A stretch of 64,000 bases of DNA. Origin: an uncultured Pantoea sp. Its GTDB lineage: Bacteria; Pseudomonadota; Gammaproteobacteria; Enterobacterales; Enterobacteriaceae. The stretch is taken from NCBI GenBank assembly GCA_913778495.1, contig CAJYVD010000034.1:62001-126000 (forward strand), in the 5' to 3' direction. The position numbers and the translations under genes are program-made. This document shows positions 30,650-37,731 of this stretch, in pieces (the first letter of the stretch is position 1; each line of letters begins with the position of its first letter). The notes beneath the pieces are model-generated. The model ran no database searches and was not told the origin of the DNA. It saw only the letters and a program-made list of their open reading frames with translations.

Positions 30650-30737
30650 AACAGCCGTTTTGTGTGCCGTCATCTGTTTGTCGCAATGGCCGATTGACGC
30701 TTTATTCAGCAGTCAGAAAAAATTATGAAAAAGGGCT

Positions 30738-30766
30738 TTGACAACCCCCACCTACCCCGATAATAT
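30738..30766 (+). promoter_or_regulatory. Promoter of tRNA-Asn
   Basis: A consensus -35 TTGACA (30738-30743), a 17-bp spacer and -10 TAATAT (30761-30766), followed by the GC-rich discriminator GCGCCCCG, typical of stable-RNA promoters under stringent control. Confidence 0.85.
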
Positions 30767-30785
30767 GCGCCCCGTTCCAAGCGAT

Positions 30786-30861
30786 TCCTCTGTAGTTCAG
30801 TCGGTAGAACGGCGGACTGTTAATCCGTATGTCACTGGTTCGAGTCCAGTCAGAGGAGCCA
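30786..30861 (+). tRNA. tRNA-Asn (anticodon GUU)
   Basis: A 76-nt tRNA ending in an encoded CCA and apparently identical to E. coli tRNA-Asn. The acceptor stem TCCTCTG pairs with CAGAGGA, the anticodon GTT is at 30819-30821, and the T-arm reads CTGGTTCGAGTCCAG. A consensus promoter and an intrinsic terminator flank it. Asn tRNA genes are frequent integration sites for islands, but no integrase or repeated 3' end is seen here. Confidence 0.98.
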
Positions 30862-30870
30862 AATTCTTGA

Positions 30871-30899
30871 AAAAAGCAGCCTTTATGGCTGCTTTTTTT
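30871..30899 (+). terminator. Intrinsic terminator of tRNA-Asn
   Basis: AAAAAGCAGCC and GGCTGCTTTTTTT form a stem around TTTAT (30882-30886), with a seven-base T-run. Confidence 0.9.
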
Positions 30900-31206
30900 A
30901 TGCCTGTTATCCAGGCGTGTCGAACTGGCTTTCCCCGACGCGGCGTCTTTCACTGCCCAGCGGCGGCACCGCGCTGCCCGCTGTGAGCCGCTTCACAACC
31001 TTCACCCTTATGGTTGTCGCGCAGGTCGCGGGAACGCTATGTTGCCTCTCTTGCTGCGCCGCCCCCACGCGCGCAGGCTTCCCGTGCTGCTGCCCTCTCT
31101 TCTGTCGTTCAGGCAACGGTACGCCCGAACCCGCTTGCCGCAGTGCGGGGTGGATTTACTTATCTGACCAGGCTAGCCGTGCTGGTCGTAATAGGGATAT
31201 TACCGC
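30900..31206. other. Intergenic region between tRNA-Asn and the GntR gene
   Basis: About 307 bp without a convincing gene on either strand. Apart from an inverted repeat near the GntR start (31166-31187, listed separately) I see nothing recognisable. Confidence 0.5.
31166..31187 (+). promoter_or_regulatory. Inverted repeat, possible GntR operator
   Basis: GACCAG (31166-31171) and CTGGTC (31182-31187) form a perfect 6-bp inverted repeat with a 10-bp spacer, ending 19 bp before the regulator start codon. Members of the GntR/FadR group often repress themselves through nearby repeats containing TGGT or ACCA. Confidence 0.35.
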
Positions 31207-31893
31207 ATGCCGACTGCCTACACTCTCACCGCCAGCGAGCCCATCAATCAGCAGATCTACCGCTATCTGCGCAGAGATATCGTTGGCTGCGCCATTCAAC
31301 CGGGCACGCTGCTGTCGGAGAAAGAGGTGTCCGCGCGTTTTAACGTGTCGCGTCAGCCGGTGCGAGAGGCCTTTATTAAGCTGGCCGAAGCCGGGTTAGT
31401 GCAGATCGTGCCGCAGCGTGGCACCTTCGTGCGCAAAATCTCGCTGCAGCGCGTGGCCGACGGGCGCTTTATTCGCGAAGCCGTGGAAGTGGCCGTGGTA
31501 CGCCGCGCCGCACAGACGCTGACTGACACCGGCCTGATGGCGCTGGAGCACAACTTGCAGCTTCAGCATCTCGCCGCGACGCACCACGACAGCCAGGCTT
31601 TTATGCTGCTCGACGATGAATTTCATCGCCTTATTGCCGAGGGCATTGATTGCCTGCTGGCATGGGAGACGGTCGAGAACATCAAAGCCACGCTGGACCG
31701 CGTGCGCTTTCTGACGCTGAATGCGGTGGCGCCGGCAGAGCACCTGATTCAGCAGCATCAGGCTATTTATCAGGCGCTGCTAGCCGGTGATGCCGACGCT
31801 GCCGAGCGCGCTTTGCGCCATCACCTGCAAGCGATGATGCTGAATATCGGCCCGATTGCGGAGCAGAACAGCGCGTGGTTTGAAACGCCGTAA
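31207..31893 (+). CDS. GntR-family transcriptional regulator (FadR subfamily, FCD domain)
   Basis: A 228-residue regulator. The N-terminal winged helix (about residues 12-78) contains LSEKEVSARFNVSRQPVREAF and the wing VPQRGTFV. The C-terminal all-helical FCD domain (about 85-215) has metal-ligand-type residues in DDEFHRL and HQAIYQALL. Such regulators bind small carboxylates or sugar acids and control nearby catabolic genes. No target is adjacent on the same strand; the oxidoreductase at 29369-30490 across the tRNA is a possible one. The effector is unknown. Confidence 0.88.
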   Translation: MPTAYTLTASEPINQQIYRYLRRDIVGCAIQPGTLLSEKEVSARFNVSRQPVREAFIKLAEAGLVQIVPQRGTFVRKISLQRVADGRFIREAVEVAVVRRAAQTLTDTGLMALEHNLQLQHLAATHHDSQAFMLLDDEFHRLIAEGIDCLLAWETVENIKATLDRVRFLTLNAVAPAEHLIQQHQAIYQALLAGDADAAERALRHHLQAMMLNIGPIAEQNSAWFETP

Positions 31894-31894
31894 C

Positions 31895-31910
31895 GCCGGA
31901 CAAGTCCGGC
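31895..31910 (+). terminator. Weak terminator-like hairpin after the GntR gene
   Basis: GCCGGAC and GTCCGGC flank AA, directly after the GntR stop codon. No T-run follows. The loop of a real stem would need to open one or more of these pairs. Confidence 0.35.
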
Positions 31911-31927
31911 CTTGTGTCGGCTGCGGC

Positions 31928-32728
31928 TTACCACCAGCGATGAAAATGGTGCACCGGCCCAATCCCTTTTCCCACCTCTAGCGAATCCGCATGGTGCAGC
32001 GCCTGCTGTAGCCAGGCTTTCGCCGCCGCCACGGTCGTCGCCCAATCCTGATGCTGTGGACGCAGCGCGGCCAGCGCCGCCGAGAGCGAACAGCCGGTGC
32101 CGTGCGTATGGCGCGTCGCCACGCGTACGGCGGTAAAGCGCTGATGTCCATGGCGGGTAATCAGCCAGTCGGGACTTTCGGCGTGCTGCAGGTGTCCGCC
32201 CTTCATCAAGACCGCCTCACAGCCGAGCTGCAGTAGCGCGTCCCCCTGGCGCCGCATCTCAGTTTCATCCTGCGCCGGGGCACAATCCAGCAGCGTGGCG
32301 GCTTCAGGCAGGTTCGGCGTGATGAGTGAGACCTGCGGCAGCAGACATTCACGCAGCGTCGCCACCGCCTCGGGCGACAGCAGCGCATCACCGCTCTTCG
32401 CCACCATCACCGTGTCCAGTACCACAAACGGCAACTGCGCCTGCGCCAGCCGCTGCGCCACGGTTTCAACGATGGCCGCCTCGCCGAGCATGCCGATTTT
32501 GGCGGTATCGATGCGCACATCATCCAGCACCGCGTCCAGTTGGGCGGCGACAAACGCGGGATCGACGCGATACACCGACCGCACGCCGCAGGTGTTTTGC
32601 GCCACCAGCGCGGTGATCACGCTGGTGCCGTAAGCGCCCAGCGCCGAGAACGCTTTGAGATCGGCCTGGATGCCCGCGCCGCCGCTGGGATCGGTGCCCG
32701 CAATCGTTAAGGCATTAATGCGTGTCAT
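31928..32728 (-). CDS. thiD: Hydroxymethylpyrimidine / phosphomethylpyrimidine kinase ThiD
   Basis: A 266-residue ribokinase-fold kinase (the E. coli length) started at ATG 32728, which has a very strong GGAGGGGAGG ribosome site. The N-terminal block TIAGTDPSGGAGIQADLKAF binds the pyrimidine, and the C-terminal GTGCSLSAALAAL holds the catalytic and anion-hole region. It makes HMP-PP for thiamine synthesis in two phosphorylation steps. A TPP riboswitch lies about 190 nt upstream. In E. coli thiM sits between riboswitch and thiD; here a 48-codon ORF takes that place and overlaps the thiD start. Confidence 0.96.
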   Translation of the reverse strand: MTRINALTIAGTDPSGGAGIQADLKAFSALGAYGTSVITALVAQNTCGVRSVYRVDPAFVAAQLDAVLDDVRIDTAKIGMLGEAAIVETVAQRLAQAQLPFVVLDTVMVAKSGDALLSPEAVATLRECLLPQVSLITPNLPEAATLLDCAPAQDETEMRRQGDALLQLGCEAVLMKGGHLQHAESPDWLITRHGHQRFTAVRVATRHTHGTGCSLSAALAALRPQHQDWATTVAAAKAWLQQALHHADSLEVGKGIGPVHHFHRWW

Positions 32729-32871
32729 CCCCTCCCCTCCATCGCGCCCTTGCAATCGGTGAAAAAGGCGTAACAGGCAGGCGTGACGGTGTGGACCAGG
32801 CAGCAAACGCATCGCGGTAAGAAGGCTGGCGCACACGGCGTATGGGCAAGAAGGTCAGGTTGATGTGTCAT
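32725..32871 (-). CDS. Small Cys-rich ORF between the TPP riboswitch and thiD
   Basis: A 48-codon ORF beginning MTHQPDLLAHTPCAPAFLPR. ATG 32871 has GGGAG four bases upstream, and the stop codon overlaps the thiD start in an ATGA arrangement. Cys residues are at 13, 21, 23, 24, 33 and 40. It has no resemblance to ThiM that I can see. It may be a real peptide, or a translated leader that passes riboswitch control on to thiD by coupling. A longer in-frame extension of thiD in the other frame is possible but lacks homology. Confidence 0.45.
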   Translation of the reverse strand: MTHQPDLLAHTPCAPAFLPRCVCCLVHTVTPACYAFFTDCKGAMEGRG

Positions 32872-32916
32872 AAGGCTCCCAACCGGCGATCAAGAAGGCG
32901 AATGCGGTCAGGCATC

Positions 32917-32995
32917 TGACTTCCCTACGCTGGCATTATCCAGATCAGGTAATACGGGTATTTCTCAGCCTTCATACGAAGGGCACCCCGAGTCA
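32917..32995 (-). promoter_or_regulatory. TPP (THI-box) riboswitch
   Basis: On the minus strand the aptamer runs from TGACTCGGGGTGCCC through a GAAGG-stem hairpin, the conserved GGCTGAGAAATACCC, then ACCTGATCTGGATAATGCC and the closing CGTAGGGAAGTCA. The P1 stem is TGACT/AGTCA. It is nearly identical to the E. coli thiM aptamer. In enteric thiM leaders TPP binding hides the ribosome site. Here the nearest ribosome site belongs to the 48-codon ORF, about 37 nt downstream. Confidence 0.96.
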
Positions 32996-33323
32996 TGTCG
33001 TAACAGGCGTTACAGCGGCTCAGCATACGGGAAGGCGCGTAAACCGTGCAAGCCACTTTCGTCGCGCCACGTTGAAGCGGTTGTTGATGGTGTGCGCCGC
33101 CCTTTTTCCCTGTGCCAGGCACATATGACAGCCTGCGTTTAACCGCGCCAGATCAAGGCACAGCCGCTGTTGCCTTGCGGCGTAAAACGCGGAAATTGCG
33201 CTATTCGACGTTGGCAGGGGAAAAAGCGCGCGGCACGGCTGGAAATTGATGCACATCAACGCCGTTAACGCGTTATACGGGCTTAATCCCTGCGGTTTAA
33301 CGCCTTTTCTCGCGGACTGAATA
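32996..33323. other. Intergenic region between the TPP riboswitch and the 67-codon ORF
   Basis: About 330 bp with no convincing gene. It must hold the promoter for the thiD transcript (leftward) and, from 33246, a perfect FNR box facing rightward. Nothing else was recognised. Confidence 0.5.
33246..33287 (+). promoter_or_regulatory. FNR box and -10 element upstream of the 67-codon ORF
   Basis: TTGAT GCAC ATCAA at 33246-33259 is a perfect FNR consensus site. CTTAAT at 33282-33287 is a fair -10; a start at about 33294 puts the site centre at -41.5, the class II position. The next start codon is ATG 33324, leaving a 30-nt leader. Confidence 0.55.
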
Positions 33324-33527
33324 ATGATTTCACGGCTTCTGGCTTTTCTTCCCCACGCCCATCGCTGGCGGATCATGCATATCACGCGCTGCGGCGCGCA
33401 GTTTCCCGGCGGGCGTCAGGGCATGTGCACCGCTGTTCTGGCGCAGTGCACCGGCTGCGGGGTACGACTGCACAAAGTGTTTTATCGCGATATCAGCGAT
33501 GCCCAGGCGCGTCGGTGGTTAGGATAA
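33324..33527 (+). CDS. Small Cys-rich protein of unknown function (possible zinc ribbon)
   Basis: A 67-residue ORF with Cys at 23, 35, 42 and 45, the last two forming CTGC (CxxC), so a metal-binding knuckle is possible. The protein is basic and ends DISDAQARRWLG. The ribosome site is weak (GGA seven bases upstream). A perfect FNR box with a fitting -10 lies just upstream, and the stop codon runs into the shared hairpin region after ahpF, which together support a real transcription unit. I do not recognise the family. Confidence 0.55.
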   Translation: MISRLLAFLPHAHRWRIMHITRCGAQFPGGRQGMCTAVLAQCTGCGVRLHKVFYRDISDAQARRWLG

Positions 33528-33557
33528 AAAAAAGCCCCGCAACAGACGTTGCGGGGC
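33526..33557 (-). terminator. Intrinsic terminator of ahpF (shared with the small ORF)
   Basis: GCCCCGCAAC (33534-33543) and GTTGCGGGGC (33548-33557) form a 10-bp stem with a four-base loop. On the minus strand a run of eight T follows, so it is a strong terminator for ahpF. On the plus strand there is no T-run. Confidence 0.88.
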
Positions 33558-33578
33558 GGTTGCGTGGCTATCGCAACA

Positions 33579-35147
33579 TTATTCAGCCGGCTTGGTGCGG
33601 ATCAGGTAATCAAAGGCGCTCAGGGAGGCTTTCGCACCTTCACCGCTGGCAATGATAATCTGCTTGTACGGGACCGTGGTGCAGTCGCCTGCCGCGAATA
33701 CCCCTTTCAGGCTGGTTTCGCATTTGGCGTCAATGATCACTTCGCCCATTTTGTTCAGCTCCACCGCGCCTTCCAGGAAACCGGTGTTCGGCAGCAATCC
33801 AATTTGCACAAAGATGCCGCTCAGGGCGATGTCATGGCTGGTTTGGTTAGTACGGTCAATGTAGCTCAGCCCCGTGACTTTGCTGCCGTCGCCTTTGACT
33901 TCGGTGGTTTGTGCATTGAGGATCACATCCACGTTTTTCAGGCTGCGCAGTTTATCCTGCAGCACTTTGTCGGCACGCATTTCGCCCGCGAACTCCAGCA
34001 GCGTAACGTGCTCAACGATACCCGCGAGATCGATGGCCGCTTCGACGCCGGAGTTACCGCCGCCGATGACTGCCGTACGCTTGCCCTTAAACAACGGACC
34101 GTCGCAGTGTGGGCAATAGGTCACGCCCTTGGTGCGATACTGCTCTTCGCCCGGGACGCCCATGTTGCGCCAGCGCGCACCGGTGGCAATGATGATGCTG
34201 CGCGATTTCAACACCGCACCCGACGCGGTTTCAAGCGCGTGTAAACCGCCCGCTTTAGCCGCTGGAATCAGTTTGATGGCGCTCTGGGTATCAATCACGT
34301 CCACGTTGTAATCTTCCACGTGCGCACGGAGGGAACCCGCCAGCTTCGCACCTTCTGTTTTCGGCACGGAGATGTAGTTTTCGATGTCGACGGTGTCCAG
34401 TACCTGTCCGCCGAAGCGCTCGCCCATCAAACCGGTGCGAATGCCTTTACGCGCCGAGTAAATGGCCGCAGCCGCACCTGCCGGGCCGCTGCCGACGATC
34501 AGTACGTCGTAGGCCGCGCGTTTGTTCAACTCTTCTGCGGCGCGCTTCTCGGCGTTGGTGTCGACTTTACCGACGATCTCGGCGAGGCTCATACGGCCCT
34601 GACCAAACTCTTTACCGTTGAGGTAGACCGCCGGCACGCCCATCACGTTACGTTCGGTGATCTCATGCTGGAACATGCCGCCGTCGATGGCCGTGTGGCT
34701 GATGCGCGGGTTGAGGATCGCCATCAGGTTCAGCGCCTGCACGACATCCGGGCAGTTATGGCACGACAGCGAATAATACGTTTCAAAGTGCAGATCGCTG
34801 TCCAGCGCGGCCACTTGCTCCAGCAGACTTTGCGCTTCTTTAGAGGGATGCCCACCGGTCTGCAGCAGCGCCAGCACCAGTGAGGTAAATTCGTGGCCCA
34901 TTGGGGAACCCGCAAAGCGCGGCCCGCCGTTGCGGCCAGGGTTGGTAATCAGAAAAGAGGGTTTACGCACCGGACGATCGTTCTCTTCGCGGAAGCTGAC
35001 TTTTTCTGACAGGCTGGCGATGTCGGTCAGCAGCGTGCGAATCTCAGTAGATTTGGCGCTGTCGTCCAGCGTAGCAATCAACTCAACCGGTTTTGTTAAT
35101 TTCTCAAGGTAGGCCTTGAGCTGCGTTTTTAAATTGGTGTCGAGCAT
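33579..35147 (-). CDS. ahpF: Alkyl hydroperoxide reductase subunit F
   Basis: A 522-residue flavoprotein (E. coli 521). The N-terminal double thioredoxin fold carries C129 and C132 (CHNC); after a linker, the thioredoxin-reductase-like part has the FAD motif [13 protein letters not shown] at 218-230 and the redox pair C345/C348 (CPHC). Electrons pass from NADH through FAD and both Cys pairs to AhpC. It is 70 bp downstream of ahpC with a hairpin between them, and ends in a strong terminator. Confidence 0.97.
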   Translation of the reverse strand: MLDTNLKTQLKAYLEKLTKPVELIATLDDSAKSTEIRTLLTDIASLSEKVSFREENDRPVRKPSFLITNPGRNGGPRFAGSPMGHEFTSLVLALLQTGGHPSKEAQSLLEQVAALDSDLHFETYYSLSCHNCPDVVQALNLMAILNPRISHTAIDGGMFQHEITERNVMGVPAVYLNGKEFGQGRMSLAEIVGKVDTNAEKRAAEELNKRAAYDVLIVGSGPAGAAAAIYSARKGIRTGLMGERFGGQVLDTVDIENYISVPKTEGAKLAGSLRAHVEDYNVDVIDTQSAIKLIPAAKAGGLHALETASGAVLKSRSIIIATGARWRNMGVPGEEQYRTKGVTYCPHCDGPLFKGKRTAVIGGGNSGVEAAIDLAGIVEHVTLLEFAGEMRADKVLQDKLRSLKNVDVILNAQTTEVKGDGSKVTGLSYIDRTNQTSHDIALSGIFVQIGLLPNTGFLEGAVELNKMGEVIIDAKCETSLKGVFAAGDCTTVPYKQIIIASGEGAKASLSAFDYLIRTKPAE

Positions 35148-35163
35148 AGTGAGTTCCTGTCAA

Positions 35164-35189
35164 GAAAATCGGGTGCCGTAGCACCCGAT
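35164..35189 (-). terminator. Hairpin between ahpC and ahpF (partial terminator)
   Basis: ATCGGGTGC (35168-35176) and GCACCCGAT (35181-35189) form a perfect 9-bp stem with a four-base loop, followed on the minus strand by TTTTC overlapping the stem end. It may stop part of the transcripts, giving more AhpC than AhpF. Confidence 0.6.
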
Positions 35190-35217
35190 TGAGAAAGATC
35201 GAAGGGCTGGGCGGTGG

Positions 35218-35781
35218 TTAGATTTTGCCAACCAGGTCCAGTGATGGCGCCAGCGTTGCATCGCCTTCTTTCCATTTAGCCGGGCAAACTTCACCTGGGT
35301 GAGAAGCCACGTACTGTGCAGCTTTCACTTTGCGCAGCAGGTCAGAAGCGTCACGGCCGATGCCTTCAGCAGTGATTTCGATCGCCTGAATGATGCCTTC
35401 TGGGTCAACGATGAACGTACCGCGATCGGCCAGACCTTCAGCTTCACGCATGATTTCGAAGTTGCGGGTCAGCGCGCCAGTTGGGTCACCGATCATCGCG
35501 TACTGGATCTTGGCAATGGTGTCAGAAGAACCGTGCCAGGCTTTGTGGGTAAAGTGCGTGTCAGTAGAAACGGAGTAGATGTCTACGCCCAGCTTCTGGA
35601 ACTCTTCATAATGGTCTGCAACGTCACCCAGCTCAGTCGGGCATACGAAGGTGAAGTCAGCCGGATAGAAGAAGAAAACACTCCATTTACCTTCAACGTC
35701 TTTTTCGGTTACGTCGATGAATTCGCCGTTTTTGAAGGCGGCATTTTTAAAGGGCTTGATCTTGGTATTAATAATGGACAT
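35218..35781 (-). CDS. ahpC: Alkyl hydroperoxide reductase subunit C (peroxiredoxin)
   Basis: A 187-residue typical 2-Cys peroxiredoxin with peroxidatic Cys47 in DFTFVCPTE and resolving Cys166 in GEVCPAKW, exactly the E. coli positions. It reduces hydrogen peroxide, organic peroxides and peroxynitrite and is recycled by AhpF. The start at ATG 35781 has the strong ribosome site GGAGGTC. A four-element OxyR site about 60-95 bp upstream shows peroxide control. Confidence 0.98.
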   Translation of the reverse strand: MSIINTKIKPFKNAAFKNGEFIDVTEKDVEGKWSVFFFYPADFTFVCPTELGDVADHYEEFQKLGVDIYSVSTDTHFTHKAWHGSSDTIAKIQYAMIGDPTGALTRNFEIMREAEGLADRGTFIVDPEGIIQAIEITAEGIGRDASDLLRKVKAAQYVASHPGEVCPAKWKEGDATLAPSLDLVGKI

Positions 35782-35838
35782 GAATGACCTCCGTTAAAAT
35801 ATGTGATGCAAGTTACATAATTTTTGGGCCAACATCTA

Positions 35839-35875
35839 ATAAGCAGGCGTTATCACTCAGATAACCAAAAGCTAT
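35839..35875 (-). promoter_or_regulatory. OxyR binding site of ahpCF
   Basis: On the minus strand four tetranucleotides ATAG, TTAT, ATAA and TTAT are separated by exactly seven bases each, matching the OxyR pattern ATAG-N7-CTAT-N7-ATAG-N7-CTAT with one mismatch in three of the four. It ends near the -35 position; TTATGT at 35820-35815 is the likely -10. This fits direct activation by oxidised OxyR. Confidence 0.75.
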
Positions 35876-35984
35876 CAAGTAGCCCAAAGCCAGATTTCAT
35901 GCGGCTTGCCGCGGCATTCTACACAGGTTAACCCGGCATTTAACAGGCTTTCTCGCGATTGGCGACGCCTGCTACTTTTAGAGT

Positions 35985-36461
35985 ATGACCTCATTGCAGG
36001 AGCCTGATGTGGAGATTCGTTTATTTACGGAAAGCGACCGGCCTTTTTTACGCACGCTCTATCTGGCGGCGCGACGCCACAGCTGGACGTGGCTGAAGGG
36101 CGACGCCTGGCAGCTGGAAGATTTTGACGCAGTCATCCTGGGGGAAACGGTCTTGGTGGCGGAGTTGGCAGGGCACCGCGCGGGGTTCGCCGGGGTGCTG
36201 GATAACGACAACTTCTTACACAGTCTGTTTGTCGATCCGGCCTTTCAAGGGCGCGGCGTCGGTAGCGCCCTGCTCGCGGCGGCGCAGCAGCTATTCACGT
36301 CCACCGGCGCGCTGAAGTGCCTGGCACAAAACCGTGCGGCGCTGGCCTTTTATGAAAAACACGGATGGCATCAGGAAGCGCGGGGCGAAAGTGAACAAGG
36401 CGAATACGTGCTGATGCACTTTCCGCTGACGGCGCGCGCCAGCGGAAGGGCCACGGGTTAA
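35985..36461 (+). CDS. GNAT-family N-acetyltransferase
   Basis: A protein of up to 158 residues with the GNAT acetyl-CoA loop in VDPAFQGRGVGSALL (about residues 81-95) and the later motif AQNRAALAFYEKHGW. The substrate is unknown. Start is uncertain: ATG 35985 is annotated, but in-frame GTG 36009 has AGGAG six bases upstream and would give the compact start VEIRLFTESD. The stop codon shares TTAA with that of the convergent apbC gene, so the two genes overlap by four bases. Confidence 0.85.
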   Translation: MTSLQEPDVEIRLFTESDRPFLRTLYLAARRHSWTWLKGDAWQLEDFDAVILGETVLVAELAGHRAGFAGVLDNDNFLHSLFVDPAFQGRGVGSALLAAAQQLFTSTGALKCLAQNRAALAFYEKHGWHQEARGESEQGEYVLMHFPLTARASGRATG

Positions 36462-37570
36462 AGTGCGCGGAAGGCGATATCGCCGGGAATAACGCTGCCC
36501 TGCCAATAGAGCTGGGCCGCCACGCGTCCCGCCAACTGACGATACAGCGCTGTAAACTCGCTATCGGGGCGGCGCACGACGGTAGGTTCGCCGTCGTCCA
36601 GATCTTCCCGCAGCGTAATGTGCAGCGGCAGTTGCGCCAGCAGCTGGATGTGATAATCCTCCGCCAGGCGCTGCGCGCCGCCGGTGCCAAAAATCGGCTC
36701 GTGATGGCCGCATTCGCTGCAAATGTAAATACTCATGTTCTCCACCACGCCCAGCACCGGCACGCTGACTTTTTCAAACATCACCACGCCTTTACGCGCG
36801 TCCATCAGCGCGATGTCCTGCGGCGTGGTGACCACCAGCGCGCCGGTCACGGGGACGCTTTGCGCCAGGGTAAGCTGGATGTCGCCGGTGCCCGGCGGCA
36901 TGTCCAGCACCAGGTAATCCAGTTCAGGCCACAGCGTTTCATTCAGCAGCTGCGTGAGCGCTTTGCTCGCCATCGGCCCGCGCCACACCATGGCGTTGTC
37001 CTCGGAGGCCAGGTAACCAATGGAGTTAGTGGCTAAACCGTGCGCGACAATCGGCGCCATGTGCTTGCCATCTGGCGAGGTGGGACGCTCGTGCGGGGTG
37101 CCCAGCATACTTGGCACGGAGGGGCCGTAGATGTCCGCATCGAGCAGACCAACGCTCGCTCCCTCTGCCGCCAGCGCCAGCGCCAGATTCACGGCGGTGC
37201 TGGATTTGCCCACGCCGCCTTTGCCCGAGCTCACGGCAATGATATTTTTCACGCCGCTGACGCCCGGCAGGTTTTTCACCCGCTTCAGCGTGGCGATGTC
37301 GTGGCGCAGGCGCCAGTCGATGGCGCGCGCTTGGGTCACACGCAGCAGCTCGGCGCTGGTTTCGGCTTTAAGTTCGTCAAACGCGCTGCCCCATGCAAAC
37401 GGCATCAGCAGTTCGATATGCAACGTGTCGTCCAGCAGCGCCACATGGTGCAGCGCTTTCAGCGTGACCAGGTTGTGGCGCAGCGTGGGATGTTCAAAGC
37501 GATTCAGGACGCTGATAACCACAGCGCGCAAGGCTTCAGGGGTGTGATGCTGCCGGGATTGTGAAGTCAT
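36458..37570 (-). CDS. apbC: Fe-S cluster carrier ATPase ApbC (Mrp)
   Basis: A 370-residue P-loop ATPase of the Mrp/NBP35 group. It has an N-terminal MIP18-like domain (residues about 10-90), the deviant Walker A GKGGVGKS at 116-123, DADIYGPS at about 145, and the cluster-binding CxxC at C284/C287 (ICSECGHH). It binds and transfers 4Fe-4S clusters to apoproteins. It is divergent from metG, as in E. coli. Confidence 0.96.
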   Translation of the reverse strand: MTSQSRQHHTPEALRAVVISVLNRFEHPTLRHNLVTLKALHHVALLDDTLHIELLMPFAWGSAFDELKAETSAELLRVTQARAIDWRLRHDIATLKRVKNLPGVSGVKNIIAVSSGKGGVGKSSTAVNLALALAAEGASVGLLDADIYGPSVPSMLGTPHERPTSPDGKHMAPIVAHGLATNSIGYLASEDNAMVWRGPMASKALTQLLNETLWPELDYLVLDMPPGTGDIQLTLAQSVPVTGALVVTTPQDIALMDARKGVVMFEKVSVPVLGVVENMSIYICSECGHHEPIFGTGGAQRLAEDYHIQLLAQLPLHITLREDLDDGEPTVVRRPDSEFTALYRQLAGRVAAQLYWQGSVIPGDIAFRAL

Positions 37571-37731
37571 CCCTACTCCTCTCTTTTCATGGCGCCAGCG
37601 ATCGGCGATGTGCTTTCAATCATATCAGATAGCCATTAAAAGTGACGTAGCGGAGCAGCCGTGTTTACGCCAGAGGGTGCATCAGTTAACATCTAAACCC
37701 GATTTTTCATTCACGGAAAGCTACGCAAATT

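Noticed and set aside
30738-30986. An open frame running over tRNA-Asn
   Set aside because: It reads through the tRNA, its promoter and its terminator; the tRNA is certain.
31166-31187. Treating the inverted repeat before the GntR gene as a firm operator
   Set aside because: A 6-bp perfect repeat with a 10-bp spacer is not specific enough; it is kept only as a low-confidence site.
30786-31206. tRNA-Asn as an island attachment site
   Set aside because: No integrase gene and no repeat of the tRNA 3' end were found downstream.
32925-33122. A 65-codon open frame on the minus strand across the TPP riboswitch
   Set aside because: It covers the aptamer, whose conserved bases explain the sequence without coding.
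33549-34244. A 231-codon open frame opposite ahpF
   Set aside because: It is antisense to a strongly supported ahpF and carries no recognisable motif.
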